This document shows positions 46,080 through 57,101 of a stretch of DNA of 64,000 bases, piece by piece. The first letter of the stretch is position 1; each line of letters starts with the position of its first letter. Location: positions 187,106 to 251,105 of the forward strand of contig VTPC01008022.1 in the NCBI GenBank assembly GCA_011009095.1. Reading direction: 5' to 3'. The notes beneath the pieces were generated by a model that was not told the origin of the DNA, did not search any database, and worked only from the letters and a program-made list of their open reading frames with translations. Made by a program: the position numbers and the translations under genes. This DNA comes from Ignelater luminosus. Taxonomy: Eukaryota > Arthropoda > Insecta > Coleoptera > Elateridae.

Positions 46080-49000
46080 TTATACAGCCCAAACTTTAAC
46101 ATAATCTACAATCAAAGCACTATCACTACTCCATGTTTCACTCCATGTACTTTGAGCTCGATAAAAATAGATTTGCGCTTTTGGGTCATCGCTGCTCCAT
46201 GGTTTCGTTCCGTCACTTCTGTCAGTAAAACACTGTCCCCCTACTCCTACACCAAGTTGTAAATACATCTAAAAAAATAATAAAATGAAACACATTAAGA
46301 TTCTGTCAACAAGTTTTGCTTACTTCTTGATCAAAAGGTGCAAAAGAACTTCCTTTTTTCCATCTTTCTACTGTCGCTGTTTCCAAACCTAGCGTAGCCC
46401 GTTCTTCAAAGAATCCCCCTTCTGGTGGATGGATGTTTCCATAAACGCGGTCATCCACCAATAAGGTAATACCATCTTAAACAAACGCAAATACAATTTA
46501 TAATTTCTCAGTAAATTTGATAATTACCAGGTGTCCATTGCATTTTAAAAATGTGAAATGCATCGTTCCAGTTCATCTCCGAACGGACGGTTTTTACTGC
46601 GTAATTCCTTGCGCTTAAGGTCTGTCCTAAAAGACAACCTCCAGAAAGTTGCTTACTTGAATCTGCATTTCCAGGTAAGAAGGCTATTCTTATTAGGCCG
46701 GAACTAAGTCCAGGACCGTAAGGTTCGGTTTTTGATCTTAAATAGAGTTCTAAAATAATGCGTTATTACTACAAAAAGATATTTTTGCGTTAATATAGTT
46801 GTTACCAGGGTATATCCAATCTCCTTTGGGTAAACGAGCCCGTATCTCCACGATTCCATAAGTGAAAGAAAAAGAATCTTTGGTTGTAATTTGAGAAGAT
46901 ATAACTGGCGGCAAGATTAAAAAGGCTTTAGGCTTTTGACGACATTCTAAAGAACCCAGAACACCAGTACAACTAAAAAATTAGTAATCATTGTATAAAG
47001 GTGTATATTGGGTTGCCTATATTAAAACTCACGTTTCACCTAAATCCAAACCATTTTGATTAGAAACAAATCCAACACCGTATTTATCTTCTGTTAAAGA
47101 AGGTCTAATGTACAGCCTATTGTTTTCCACATAAATATTTTCTCTGTTATTTTGATAAAGTACAAACTCGTAATCCTAAAAATGATCAAAATTAGTTAGA
47201 TTCCTAACATTGATTTAGTAATAAAGTTTCATTACAGGATCGTCAGCGAATTTAATTTCGTTTTTCCATTTTTGTGTCGATAACGATCCGCTAAAATTAT
47301 CTTCAAAAATTAAATCTCCCGTACAGCGGTTTTTTCCGTTAAACAAGGTAGCAGACAGCTGACAGGTTGGTTTTGTAGTTGGAGCTTTTGTAGTTTTTGT
47401 AGGCCTCCTTGTTGTCGTTGTTGTAGTCGTAGATGATGGTTTTGTGTTTAATAAACCACCAAGTGCGTTGACATCTAAAAGTTCTGCAAAACAGATCATT
47501 TTAGTAGAAATAGTCAATATTAATTGCTAATTATAAAGAAGTTCTTGTCGAAGTGACAAGCAATTATCGTAACAATTTCTTAAAAATTGAAAGAAAATAT
47601 CCATGCTACGCAAGATGTAATGTCTAGCTATTTGCAACGTTTGAAATTGGGCATACTGCAAGTTATAATATCTTATATTATTTTACTAACTATAATATCT
47701 TAATATACTGGGACTCTTTCAAGTTTATCTTTGACAAAATGCAGGAAAATGGAATAATACGACCATCGCAATCCCCTTAGAGCTCTCCTGTACTGATTGT
47801 TTCAAAGAAACTGTCTAAGAGCCGGCAAAAATAAGAAACTGTTGTCGACTACAGACGGAGTAATGAAAAGACAATAGACGACCGCTACTCTATACGGCTA
47901 TCTGGCCTCCGAATTCCACCAGATTGAGATTCTTTTGTAACGCTGTTGAGCTTTTGAGACATTCATGTCACCCGAGGGCATTAAACCAAACTAAAAAAAA
48001 ACTAAAGCAATAAAACATTTTTCGATTCCTAAAACAGTAAAGAAAATCAAATCAGAGGGACAGACAGAGACACAGAGACAGAGAGAAAGACAGAGGAAGA
48101 CAAGGAAAAAGAAAAAGAAAGAGAAAGAGAAAGAGAAAGAGAAAGAGAAAGAGAAAGAGAAAGAGAAANNNNNNNNNNTAGAGAGAGAGAGAGAGAGAGA
48201 GAGAAACGGCGGACGACAAGAGGCCCATTCAAACTATTCGGACGCTTTCAATCGTCTTTTGATTTTTGATTTTGTCAGATACCCCATACCTCAGGAACAG
48301 CTGAAGAAGCGCTTTCAAAGAACCCGGACATCATCGTTTGGGGGCATGGTCCAAGTCATAGTGACATCTAGTAGCCCTAACAAGGTTTATGGATGGCGAA
48401 GCTCGACCTGCGGCCACCGATGATGGACTTTTCGTGGACGCAGCCCGAGCCATAGTGACATTCGGTTCTCCTGACAAGGTCGATGAAGGACAAAGTCCGA
48501 CCTGAGTGTGACCCTTTCGCGGACGTAGCCCGAATCATAGTGACATTTAGTTTTCCTAACAAGTGGCCACCGAAGCTGGCCCTTTCGGGGGCATAGCCCA
48601 AACCATAGTGAAATCCGTTCTGTGGCCACCAAAGGTGGCCCTTTTAAGGGCGTAGCCCGAGCCGTAAGAACATTTAGTTCTCCTAACAAAGTTGATGGAG
48701 GGAAAAGCCCGACCTGTAACCACAAAGTGTAGCCCGAACCATAGTGACATTTAGTTCTCCTAACAAGGTCGATGTTGGGCGCATCTCGACCTGTGACCAC
48801 CGATGGTGACCCTTTTGGGAGCGTAGCTCTAGCCATAGTTACATTTACTTCTTCTTACAAAGTTGATGGAAAGTGAAGCCCGACATGAGGGCCACCGCAG
48901 GTAGCCTGTTCTCCGCAATTGCCCGAGCCACAGTGACATTTAGGTCTACTAGTGGGGGGTAAAGGCAGTGCAGAGAACAGCTGACCTGTTTGATTAAAGG

Positions 49001-52000
49001 TGATTGGTTTTTCTCATATTTTACATATTCTTTAACACTTGAAGTACAAAGGTTAGTAAATACCGAAGAAAGCGGCCCGTAGGACTATACGTTGTCATTT
49101 CAAAACAAATTGTAGTTAACTTATTGAAGTAGTGTACTACAACTAGCCAGAATTTAGAACAATACAGCAGAACTGTTGTTCTTTTCTTTCGAATTGAGGT
49201 GTCTATAAAAGCAGAGAAGCATTTTCTTTTTAAATGGTTTATCCCCTAGTAACACTAATAGTGGTTTCTTCCCCATTTAGATTGCACAATATTGACGTTT
49301 GCACCTATGTAACAATCCATCATTTGCATCAAAAGAGACACAAAAAACAAAAGTTAAGAAAGTTCCTCTGTCTTTGTCTTACCCATTATCCTCTGTACGT
49401 GTGTATTTCTATCCTTGTTGCACTTCAAGGATTTTAAATTCCAGTTCTAACAAAGATGTAAATTTTAATTTATTATTTATTAGATGATAAACGTGAAACT
49501 TTGCAGTTTTGCAGATAAAGGTTGTAGGTAACTTGCTATGTATATTGTGGGTATACCAAATGGGAGGGGAAAATCTAGCATTAGCATTAGTATTCAAGAC
49601 AACAAAATTCTGTATCTTAACCAATTGTTAAAATTGTAATCAGCAGTACTTGTTAGGTATGTTTGAAGCAAAATTTAGATATTACTTTGTGGGCCTTCCC
49701 TGTGACTTAATAACCTTACAAAACAAAAAGTTATAATTGACTTGCACTCAAATACCAAAAACTGTTGATTATTCATACTTTTCTTACTGGATGATAATTT
49801 TTATCTGTATTTAGTAATAATATTTGTAATACTTGTGTTAGTCTTTAAGTAGAAATTGTTAAAATGTAAAAAAGAACGATCTGAGAAATCTTCAGAAAGA
49901 AAATCTAATGAAAATGTAAATTGTGCATTATAATAAGATTGTAGACTTGTAACGTGATGAAAGATGAACATTACATAGAATAGCAGAGAACAAGTAAATA
50001 GTTTTTTTCAGTTTGCTGTTTTTACAAAGAAAATTTAAATAGGTATAAAAACGTTTGTTTATTGTTTACGTATTCTACTGCATAGGCTAGTCTACTATAA
50101 ACAGAAATACCCAGATTTCATCATTTTTTTAATTATCTATATTGGACATTCACAGCATGTATCTTTTCCTTGGAATAAATAAATATTTAAATGAAGTGTA
50201 AAGGTTAAATGTTAACAGTCTGATTTAAAATCGACATAGATAAAAAAATTTAAAAAAACTGTTTTACAGATAATTTAAAAGGTTTGGACAAACCAAATCA
50301 ATTTCAATTATTATCATCATTGCGAGAAGACTTTTAATTATTAAATTAGATCTTGACTATACAAGCTGAATCTCGAGAATTCATGAACAGTTCTAATTTG
50401 GTCATTGTCTGTGAATCCAGTTGACACTTTCCCGACATGTTACCTACAATATCTTTTCTAACACCGTTTTTTGTGGTGCAGAAATTACAAATTTAAAGAT
50501 ATTTGAATATTTTGTTAAGAATCGCGTTGACTGTATCTACGTATCCAAGGTGACGAATTGTAACCTGTTTGAGAGTTTTTTCAATGTATACTATCGGTTG
50601 AAATTTAACAAAACACAAATAAAAGCCGCAAGTCGATAGGAGCAACTGCCCCCGAGATATACAGGGTGTTAGTGAAGTAATAGTAGTCCGGGAAACTGGT
50701 GGTAGGGGACATCAATACAAACAGAAAAGTCTTATACAACCATGGTCAAATCTCAACAGTTTTCCCAGAAATGATTAATAAAGTTCCAGACTTTCATACT
50801 TTATTATTCAATAACTAATGTAGATTCCACTTTAAGATTTGTTCAGAAGATTGGTCTCATCCAGCCTAATAAAAAAGTATTGTAAAATGTTTTTGTAAAT
50901 TTATTAGTTTAGCCACAAAAGAACAAAATGCATTACGAAAAATGCATGAATAAAATTACTAAGAGAATTGGCAACTCTGCATTAGTTAAAAGAAAATTTC
51001 TCTTTCACACTTTCTCTTTCTTTAACCCTAGTCAAGCCAGACATTCCAGTAAATTGCGGGTGGTTTGTTCCTTTTACCGTCAGCTATCTTCTTTTATCTT
51101 GGTCAAAGAAGTAAACCCATCTTTGTTCTGCTTTTAAGCTTTAAGTGTACCCCCTAGAAGGTTTACGTACAACGGTACTAGTTTAAACCGGAAAAAAACA
51201 AATTTTTGTACAGGAAATACGCTAAAATTCAAAACATCTGAATTTAGAGCAACAAACAAGCTTTTGCAACCAGCCATGTGATTACAATCATTTCAGGTTT
51301 AGTTTCTTTTAGTGCGCAATGGACGCTTATTACACCTTTACTATTACTTTTCTAACATCTTTTTGCAATGCTAATAATTTAGATAATTTTAAATCAAGGA
51401 ATACCTTGACATGTGAAGATGAGTGTAGGTATTTTTTAACAAATCCCCTTTTTCTAAAAAAAAACACGTACTCCTTAAAGTCAAAGAATTATTCAGACTT
51501 TCGATATTAGCACAAAATAAAATCGTAAGCAATCCAAACAGCAATTAAGCTTGTATTGTTTTACAATAGACATTTTTCGGTAATCACAATAATCCCCTTT
51601 TTGTCTAAGTATTTCAACTTACACTGTATTATTGATTGTGTAAAATTTTGTTGCATGATGGTTTCCAGCAAAGCCTAACATCAAACTAGCTACAAGTAAC
51701 TTTTTTAATTTACTTTTTTCAATTATTCCCTAAAAACCAGCATTAAACAACAAACCACATTTTACGCAAATTTACATTACAAGAGTCTAGTTTTAAACGA
51801 TTTGTACAATACCGTTCTGTTGCTTAAAGAAGTAACAACCTACACCCCTTTTAAGTAGGTTTAACAAACAGAAGATTATTTACGGTTTTATGACAAAGGA
51901 TTCATCCCAGGTAAAACTTCTTAAGAAATTGAACTCAACTTTCTAGTGATTTATAGGGAGTGTCTAAAATAAATTTGCAAAAGGCTATAATCAAGGTTTT

Positions 52001-55000
52001 AGTGCGACACCGTTGCCAGATAGTGCTAGCTGTTTTTCACATTTTCTCGAAAACGGAGTAAGATAGAAACAATTTTTACTAGAATTTTCTATTTCAAATG
52101 ACTTTTCCTATTACCTGTTTCACGGAGTACTATTAGTTTACTAACACCCTGTATGTAGTACATCTTAAAGCTCTGCACGGGCCGGAATCTTCAGGCTCGA
52201 CTCGGCCTAACTGGGAGTAAAACCCGATCAGAAAAGCACGAAACGCCCGAACGGGCCGACAAACCCGAGGACCCGAACGGACCAAGATTCCTAAACGACT
52301 CAAGAGGCTCAAACGATCCTATAGAGCCGATAAGCTTGACAGGTCCAAGACCTTTGAACAATTCGACAAGGCCCCTGAAGCCTCACAAGACCAAACGACT
52401 CGACAGGTCCAAAGTATCCTTTAAAAACTGAGGTTTTGGGGCACTTGGGCAGGGTCTCACAAAGCACAGACCAAGAAACAAGTCTCGTGCAAACTTTTAC
52501 AGCACAATACGAAACTTTTCAGCTTTAGTTCAGTATAAAGATAATGCCCGCCTAGGTTCGTACGAAAACGACGCGTGTTTGACTCAGTAAGAAAAAGTTT
52601 TCGATCTGGTATAGTACGAAATTGCTCCTCTTCGGTTCAGTATGAAAATGTTTGTCCGAGTGAGTTTGAAAATAATGCACGTCCAAGTTAGTACAACAAT
52701 CCTTCGGTGCAGTTCAGTACGAAAATAGCTCGTCCGGCTCAGTACGAAAAAGTTGTCGATCCGGTCCTCTTCGGATCAGTACAAAAATAACCGCCTAATA
52801 ATTCGACAAGTTTGACAAGCCCGACAGGCCGGAAAGGCACGACAGACCTGAACGGCCCAACAGGCCCGAACGGCCCGACAGGCCTGATCTGACGTTAATC
52901 CTTATAAATCTCTAAAGTGAGGTCCGGCCGGACCCGAACCGAAGCTCCGGGCCGGTTTGCGCAAAGGTCCGACTAAAAGACTCGATCCGTGCAGGCCATT
53001 AGTACATCTGTCAAAAGAACAAAAGACGAACAAAATGGCTCCCGAAACAACTGCTGTATAAATATGAGGGGAGGTATTACCTGCTAGAGTCACGTACGGG
53101 CATAAATTTTCAGGCCCAGCCAGACCTAAATGGGAACAAACCTAGGGCGACCCGAAAAAACCCAGTAACTTCTTGATTGACCTGATACGCCCTGAACAAC
53201 CTATCAGCCCGAGAGGCCGGAACTGCCTGACAAAAAGGTCCGATGAGCTAAGAAGTCCAATAGGCCCGATGTCTTCGACGGTCAAAAAAGGCTCGATATA
53301 CCCGAAGGACAAAGAAGTTCAAAATGCCGAAGACCCGAAGGGCTGGAAAATCTAAACAGCCCAACAGGACTAAAAGAACCAAACGGCCCGACAGACCCGG
53401 AGGACTAAGAAGCCCAAAAGACATGACAGTGCGAACAATTCGACAGACCCGAGAAGTCCAAGAAGCTCAACGGCTCCGTATGGCCCCACAAACCCATACG
53501 ATCTGACAGGCCCGAGAGATCTAAAGAACCCGATGGATCCAAAAGACGCAAAAGGCCGAAGAATCCACAAGACCCGACAGGTCCTAACAGCCCGACAGGA
53601 CCGAAAAAACCAAACGACCTCATAGACCCGAAATGCCAAGAAGTCCAAAGTCCAAGAAGACCGACAACTCCGTATGCTTCAACAGACTCATACTGTCGGA
53701 GAGTCCCGACAGATCGAAACGGTCCGATAGACCCAAGAGGTCCGAAGAACCAAAAAACCCAAAAGGTTCGACAGACCCAAAGGTCCAAGAGGTCCAAAAG
53801 ACCCAACGCGACGGTCCGAACGATCCGGCTAACCCAAAAAGTCCAAGAGATCCAAACGGTCCGATAGACGCAAGAGACCCAAAGAGCCGAAAAGTTGAAA
53901 AGACCAGACGGCCCGAGAGATCCAAACGACCAGATAGATCCGAGAGGCCTGAAGAGACGAGAAGTCCAAAAGGGCCCGAACAGTCTGGCAGGCCTGAGAA
54001 TTTTAAAAAGTCCGACAGGCCCGGACGGCCCGATTGACCGCACGTAGATCCAAAAAGCTTTTTACTAAAGCCCGGCCCTATTCGAATTCGAGTTTCAACT
54101 AGAAAACCGCATCTATACAGGTCTGTACTACCTGCATTGTAAAGAGTATCGGCATTACGCGGCGTAATGGCACTTAGCAAATAACCTTGGAGGGAGATTT
54201 GTAGCTTTAGCTTTAAATTAGTTCTATAAAATAGTACTTAGTTACAAGTGGCTGTAGTGTCTGCACTTGTATATACTGTATTCCTTTATTGTACGTTATA
54301 CTTAGGGCCCAAAAAGAAAACGGCATTATGATACTTCAATCTGTTCAATACCCAGAACCACAGGACATGTGACTCCCAACAACTCTAATAAAGCTAAAAG
54401 TAAAGGATGCAGAATAGTCTGCTGATTAGAGAATCTGTGATACTTGTAAACAAAGATTTATAAAATTTTAAAAATCCTAACAAAAGTGAATCTGATCTGG
54501 CGACAATAATAATTGTGTTTATGAATTCAGTGTTTCAAGAACTAGGTAGGTACATAACTGCCTAAAGGTAAGCTGAACAAATGCTAGGAAAGTAAAGATT
54601 CCACTTTTTCTTCTGGTAACGTAGTGGAAGAAGAGGAACTTTGACCAAAAAGAATCACCCCTATCAGAAACTGCAAAAATATGTCACATATAAGACATAG
54701 AAGACTCGTCGTAGCAGAAGTCACAAAATAGCGAAATAATCCAAAACACTAATGTACCGTTTTTACAAAATAAATAAGTACGAATTGAAATTCTAAATTT
54801 TTTGAATATAATGGTTAAACAGCATTTTACTGTTTTTACGCATTATTGCTAAGAAATTATCCAGCTACAGAGAACTAGAGAAGAACTCTGCAGTTTCCTG
54901 ATAATAAACTCGGACGTCATCTAGAATCTTCTGAGGTGTAGACCATATTAGAATTTTAGAATTCTGATTGAAAATGAAAACAAAATTCAAAAATTTTATG

Positions 55001-56185
55001 TTAACTTAAAGGAAGTTACCTCTGTTCTATAAACATTCTGAATAAAAATAAGTTTTGAGGTTTGCCAAACTGAGCCCAAAAGAATTAAGTTTTCTTGGAG
55101 CTCACGGAACCCATTCTGTCTTTGAGTATATCCTCAGTACGAAAACAAAAAAATATTCAATCAATCTGTATCTCTTAGAGAAAATTTTGAAAGTGATGCT
55201 GGGTTTTCAAGAGAGAAACAAAATGGCGTTATTCAATTATGATCGTCTTCAAGACCAAATCGTGGTTAACTTGTCTTTTTTAAATGGAAGCATATATCTT
55301 TCTTTACTGAATGTTGTTCTACAAATACAAACAAATTTCTTGGTTTCACTTAAATTTTCTAACATTACTGTAATAGTATATTATGTAATAAGAAAGTCCT
55401 AGATCTAGTTTTCATAGCAAAATAAGTAAAGAAAAGCCCATTTTCAACTACGGTGTTGAAAAAATGAGTTACTTACTAAACAGGAGCCGCGAATAAATTT
55501 GTTCATTCGATTGGCACGATTGAAAACTTTCCAAGTTTATGTTTGTATAAATTAAAATTTCATTTAAAATGGTAAATAAAAGCAGTACTTAAGCAATTAT
55601 AAACAAGGTTAATAAGAAATAAGCAAAAAGAAATGACCTACCAAATTTGTTTCAGAAAATTAGTTACCCGTAACAGTGAAAGATTGATCATCCTTAATAT
55701 AACCACGCTTGCCCTCTCCATCATCGTAATCAACATTAACCCAGTAATAAATAACGTCCCCAGGTTTTAACTTTGCAGCCCTATTTGTATAGGTCCATCT
55801 GCCATCTCGCGGCTTTAATATATCAACCGAATACGTTCCTGCTTCCCGACCATCCATTTCTTGGTTAATTTTTCCATGAAAAGCAAACAGTGAGATGCCG
55901 TCTTCATCTGAAATTATCCATGCATAGAAATCTAATAGAAGATTGTTAAAAGTTAAGCGTCAACATGCGATTAATTGAGATGTACATATATCACTGTAGA
56001 AACGAAAGATAGAATCGCGCTTATTACATGCAATTTTGTAAAAACTGAAATAAATAAATACCTGGAATTGATACGCTAAGTCCTTTAGGTGAATAAGCTT
56101 GGACTAGCACGGGCGGCACTTCATATTCTAAAGAATTCGTAAATAATATACAAATTACGCTTAAGAACAAATAAACACCACACAT
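46080..56185 (-). CDS. GNBP: Beta-1,3-glucan recognition protein (GNBP), conventional form, 494 aa
   Basis: Minus-strand exons: 56185-56062, 55907-55668, 47483-47236, 47175-47033, 46972-46806, 46749-46528, 46475-46324, 46268-46080. They are all GT-AG and total 1485 bases, exactly 495 codons. Domains: signal peptide (MCGVYLFLSVICILFTNSL), one CBM39 at about residues 20-120 (YSPKGLSVSIPDEDGISLFA, DGRWTYTN, GDVIYYWVNVDY), a Thr-rich linker at about 135-160 (STTTTTTTRRPTKTTKAP) and a GH16-like domain at about 175-494. The ExDxxE catalytic motif is replaced by PYGPGLSSGLIRIAF, so it should bind rather than cleave glucan. Length and order are typical of the family. It converges on the seven-CBM39 paralogue and shares its GH16 exon sizes (143, 167, 222 and 152 bases). 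The CBM39 is split by an intron after SIP, unlike any CBM39 of the paralogue. An 8.2-kb repeat-filled intron separates CBM39 from the linker; joining is by phase 1 on both sides. Confidence 0.88.
47484..48055. other. Intron sequence of the minus-strand GNBP
   Basis: First part, next to exon 3, of the 8.2-kb intron. No feature recognised. Confidence 0.35.
48056..48205. repeat. GA/GAAA microsatellite containing an assembly gap
   Basis: A GAGAAA-type tract is interrupted by ten Ns at 48169-48178 and resumes as GA dinucleotides. The gap means that the true length of the tract is unknown. Confidence 0.95.
48215..48330. repeat. Stray single copy of the ~120-base unit
   Basis: TTCAATCGTCTTTTGATTTT followed by TCAGATACCCCATACCTCAGGAACAGCTG matches the unit of the arrays at 12.3, 16.0 and 17.7 kb. 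It sits directly beside a GA-rich microsatellite, mirroring the CT tract beside the array at 15.9 kb. Confidence 0.55.
48345..48960. repeat. ~96-base tandem array
   Basis: Eight or so copies carry GTAGCCCGAGCCATAGTGAC, ATTTAGTTCTCCTAACAAGG, TCGATGGA and GCCACCGATGGTGGCCCTTT. The CATAGTGACA landmark occurs near 48355, 48451, 48536, 48602, 48663, 48737, 48832 and 48928; intact spacing is 95-96 bases and shorter intervals reflect internal losses. The long minus ORFs over it are repeat artefacts. It lies in the 8.2-kb intron of the minus-strand GNBP. Confidence 0.8.
48970..50655. other. Intron sequence of the minus-strand GNBP
   Basis: AT-rich, no gene seen. It includes the second copy of a dispersed repeat at about 50514-50620 (TTAAGAATCGCGTTGACTG, GTATCCAAGGTGAC, TTGAAATTTAACAAAACAC), matching 20187-20290. 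Confidence 0.4.
50662..52151. mobile_element. TA-flanked non-autonomous Tc1/mariner-like element, 1490 bases
   Basis: The left end CAGGGTGTTAGTGAAGTAAT (50662) and the right end, reverse-complemented, CAGGGTGTTAGTAAACTAAT (52151) are inverted repeats that stay similar for about 35 bases. TA flanks both sides (50660-50661 and 52152-52153). No transposase ORF is recognisable inside. It lies in the intron of the minus-strand GNBP. Confidence 0.75.
52170..54040 (-). repeat. Long 9-base-period array, reverse orientation, with an embedded ~25-30-base array
   Basis: Plus-strand sequence is built of 9-mers such as GACAGGCCC, GAACGGCCC, GAGAGGTCC, AAAAGACCC, the reverse complement of the array at 42108-42790. 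Between about 52550 and 52795 a different short repeat (GTTCAGTACGAAAATA... GCTCGTCCG) is embedded. Two similar openings (CTGCACGGGCCGGAATCTTC at ~52175 and ACGTACGGGCATAAATTTTC at ~53092) suggest two array units head to tail. Overlapping ORFs of up to 212 residues on both strands are periodic artefacts. It lies in the 8.2-kb intron of the minus-strand GNBP. Confidence 0.8.
54041..55150 (-). repeat. ~1.1-kb array flank, inverted copy of 60990-62110
   Basis: Sequence beside the 9-base array matches, as reverse complement and in the same order, the region at about 60990-62110. Shared phrases are GCAAATAACCT...GGGAGGTTTGTAGCTTTA, GTGGCT...GTCTGCACTTGTA, CACCCCTATCA...TGCAAA, AAGACATAGAAGACTCGTC and TTTGCCAAA...GAGCCCAAAAGAATT. 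Array plus flank therefore form one dispersed unit present in both orientations. Confidence 0.7.
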
Positions 56186-56784
56186 TTTGAAAATTGTCTG
56201 TAATATGAGTGAGTAGCGGAAAAATTCTCAACGGTTCACTGACAGAGTGATAAAACAAGGTGATAAACCAGTTTTGTGCGATTCAAGTTGTTCTTGTTTT
56301 CTTGTTATTATTTATGATGCAGACATTTTTTATTTGATGTTACCTGATAACGTTTGCGGGTTAGTGTACACATTAGAAGTTTAAAATGTGAAATTACTTT
56401 GAGAAAGCCTTGAAGACGGTAGCACGGGTTTTAGCTATCAAATGGGTTTCCCCAACCTTGAAATCGTTATTAGATTAACTGCTTCACGCTAGAGAAGTTA
56501 CACTGTGTACAGAAAATTTCTTTACTTCTTTTTGTTGCTTGATATAATTTTCAAGATTTAAATACATAATCATTACGGTTTTGAATGTAATACAAGCTGA
56601 TGTTCTAAAACGAGTATACTATTCCTTTACAATGTTTTGAAAAGCCTATGATTATATTGTTTCTCAAGAATATATAAAAACTAACGTGTATATACTCTGT
56701 TCAAATGCTTTAAAACCCAAATTTAAAATCTAGATACCCATGTTACTAACTTCTTGGTTAGTTTTTATGTTTGTAAGTCGTATG
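56186..56784. other. Upstream region of the minus-strand GNBP
   Basis: AT-rich and probably including the promoter of the minus-strand GNBP. I could not pick out a convincing TATA/Inr pair or NF-kB-type sites by eye. Confidence 0.3.
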
Positions 56785-56941
56785 CAGTGATGTATAGCTA
56801 AAAATAAATAGTGGGGGAACGCTGATAGTCGTATTAAACATTTATTATATAAAAATAATTAGATTTTTAAAAGAATATTTAGTATTTATTGCTAAGTGGG
56901 GGAACGCCGTTCTCCTGCGTTCCCGCCCCAATACACCACTG
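56785..56941. mobile_element. hAT-like MITE, 157 bases
   Basis: The ends are inverted: left CAGTGATGTATAG; right, reverse-complemented, CAGTGGTGTATTG. Both halves carry a GGGGGAACGC-type phrase. The flanking octamers GTCGTATG (56777-56784) and ATCGTACG (56942-56949) agree at six of eight positions, fitting an aged 8-base hAT target duplication. Confidence 0.6.
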
Positions 56942-57101
56942 ATCGTACGTACTATTTGACAGGTGTTTAACTTTGGAAATTAAACAGAATCTTCTTTCAA
57001 TTAATTTCTATTATCTCCTTAAACAGGTTGTAGTTTTTTGAATGATAGTTGGACTTTATCGACCAATTGATTGAAGTTGAATGAATTCTAGACCCATTAT
57101 A

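Noticed and set aside
48377-48836. 149-residue minus-strand ORF with repeats such as LVRRTKCHYGSGY
   Set aside because: It is a translation of the ~96-base tandem repeat, with no start context or splice structure.
53405-54180. Long overlapping ORFs of 186-212 residues (minus) and 134 residues (plus)
   Set aside because: They follow the 9-base period of the array (three-residue rhythm of Ser/Gly/Leu/Phe or Pro/Lys), occur in several frames on both strands and lack any gene context.
55055-55402. 115-residue plus-strand ORF inside the minus-strand GNBP intron
   Set aside because: It overlaps the inverted ~1.1-kb flank repeat, has no family similarity and its homologous copy at 61 kb is not open.
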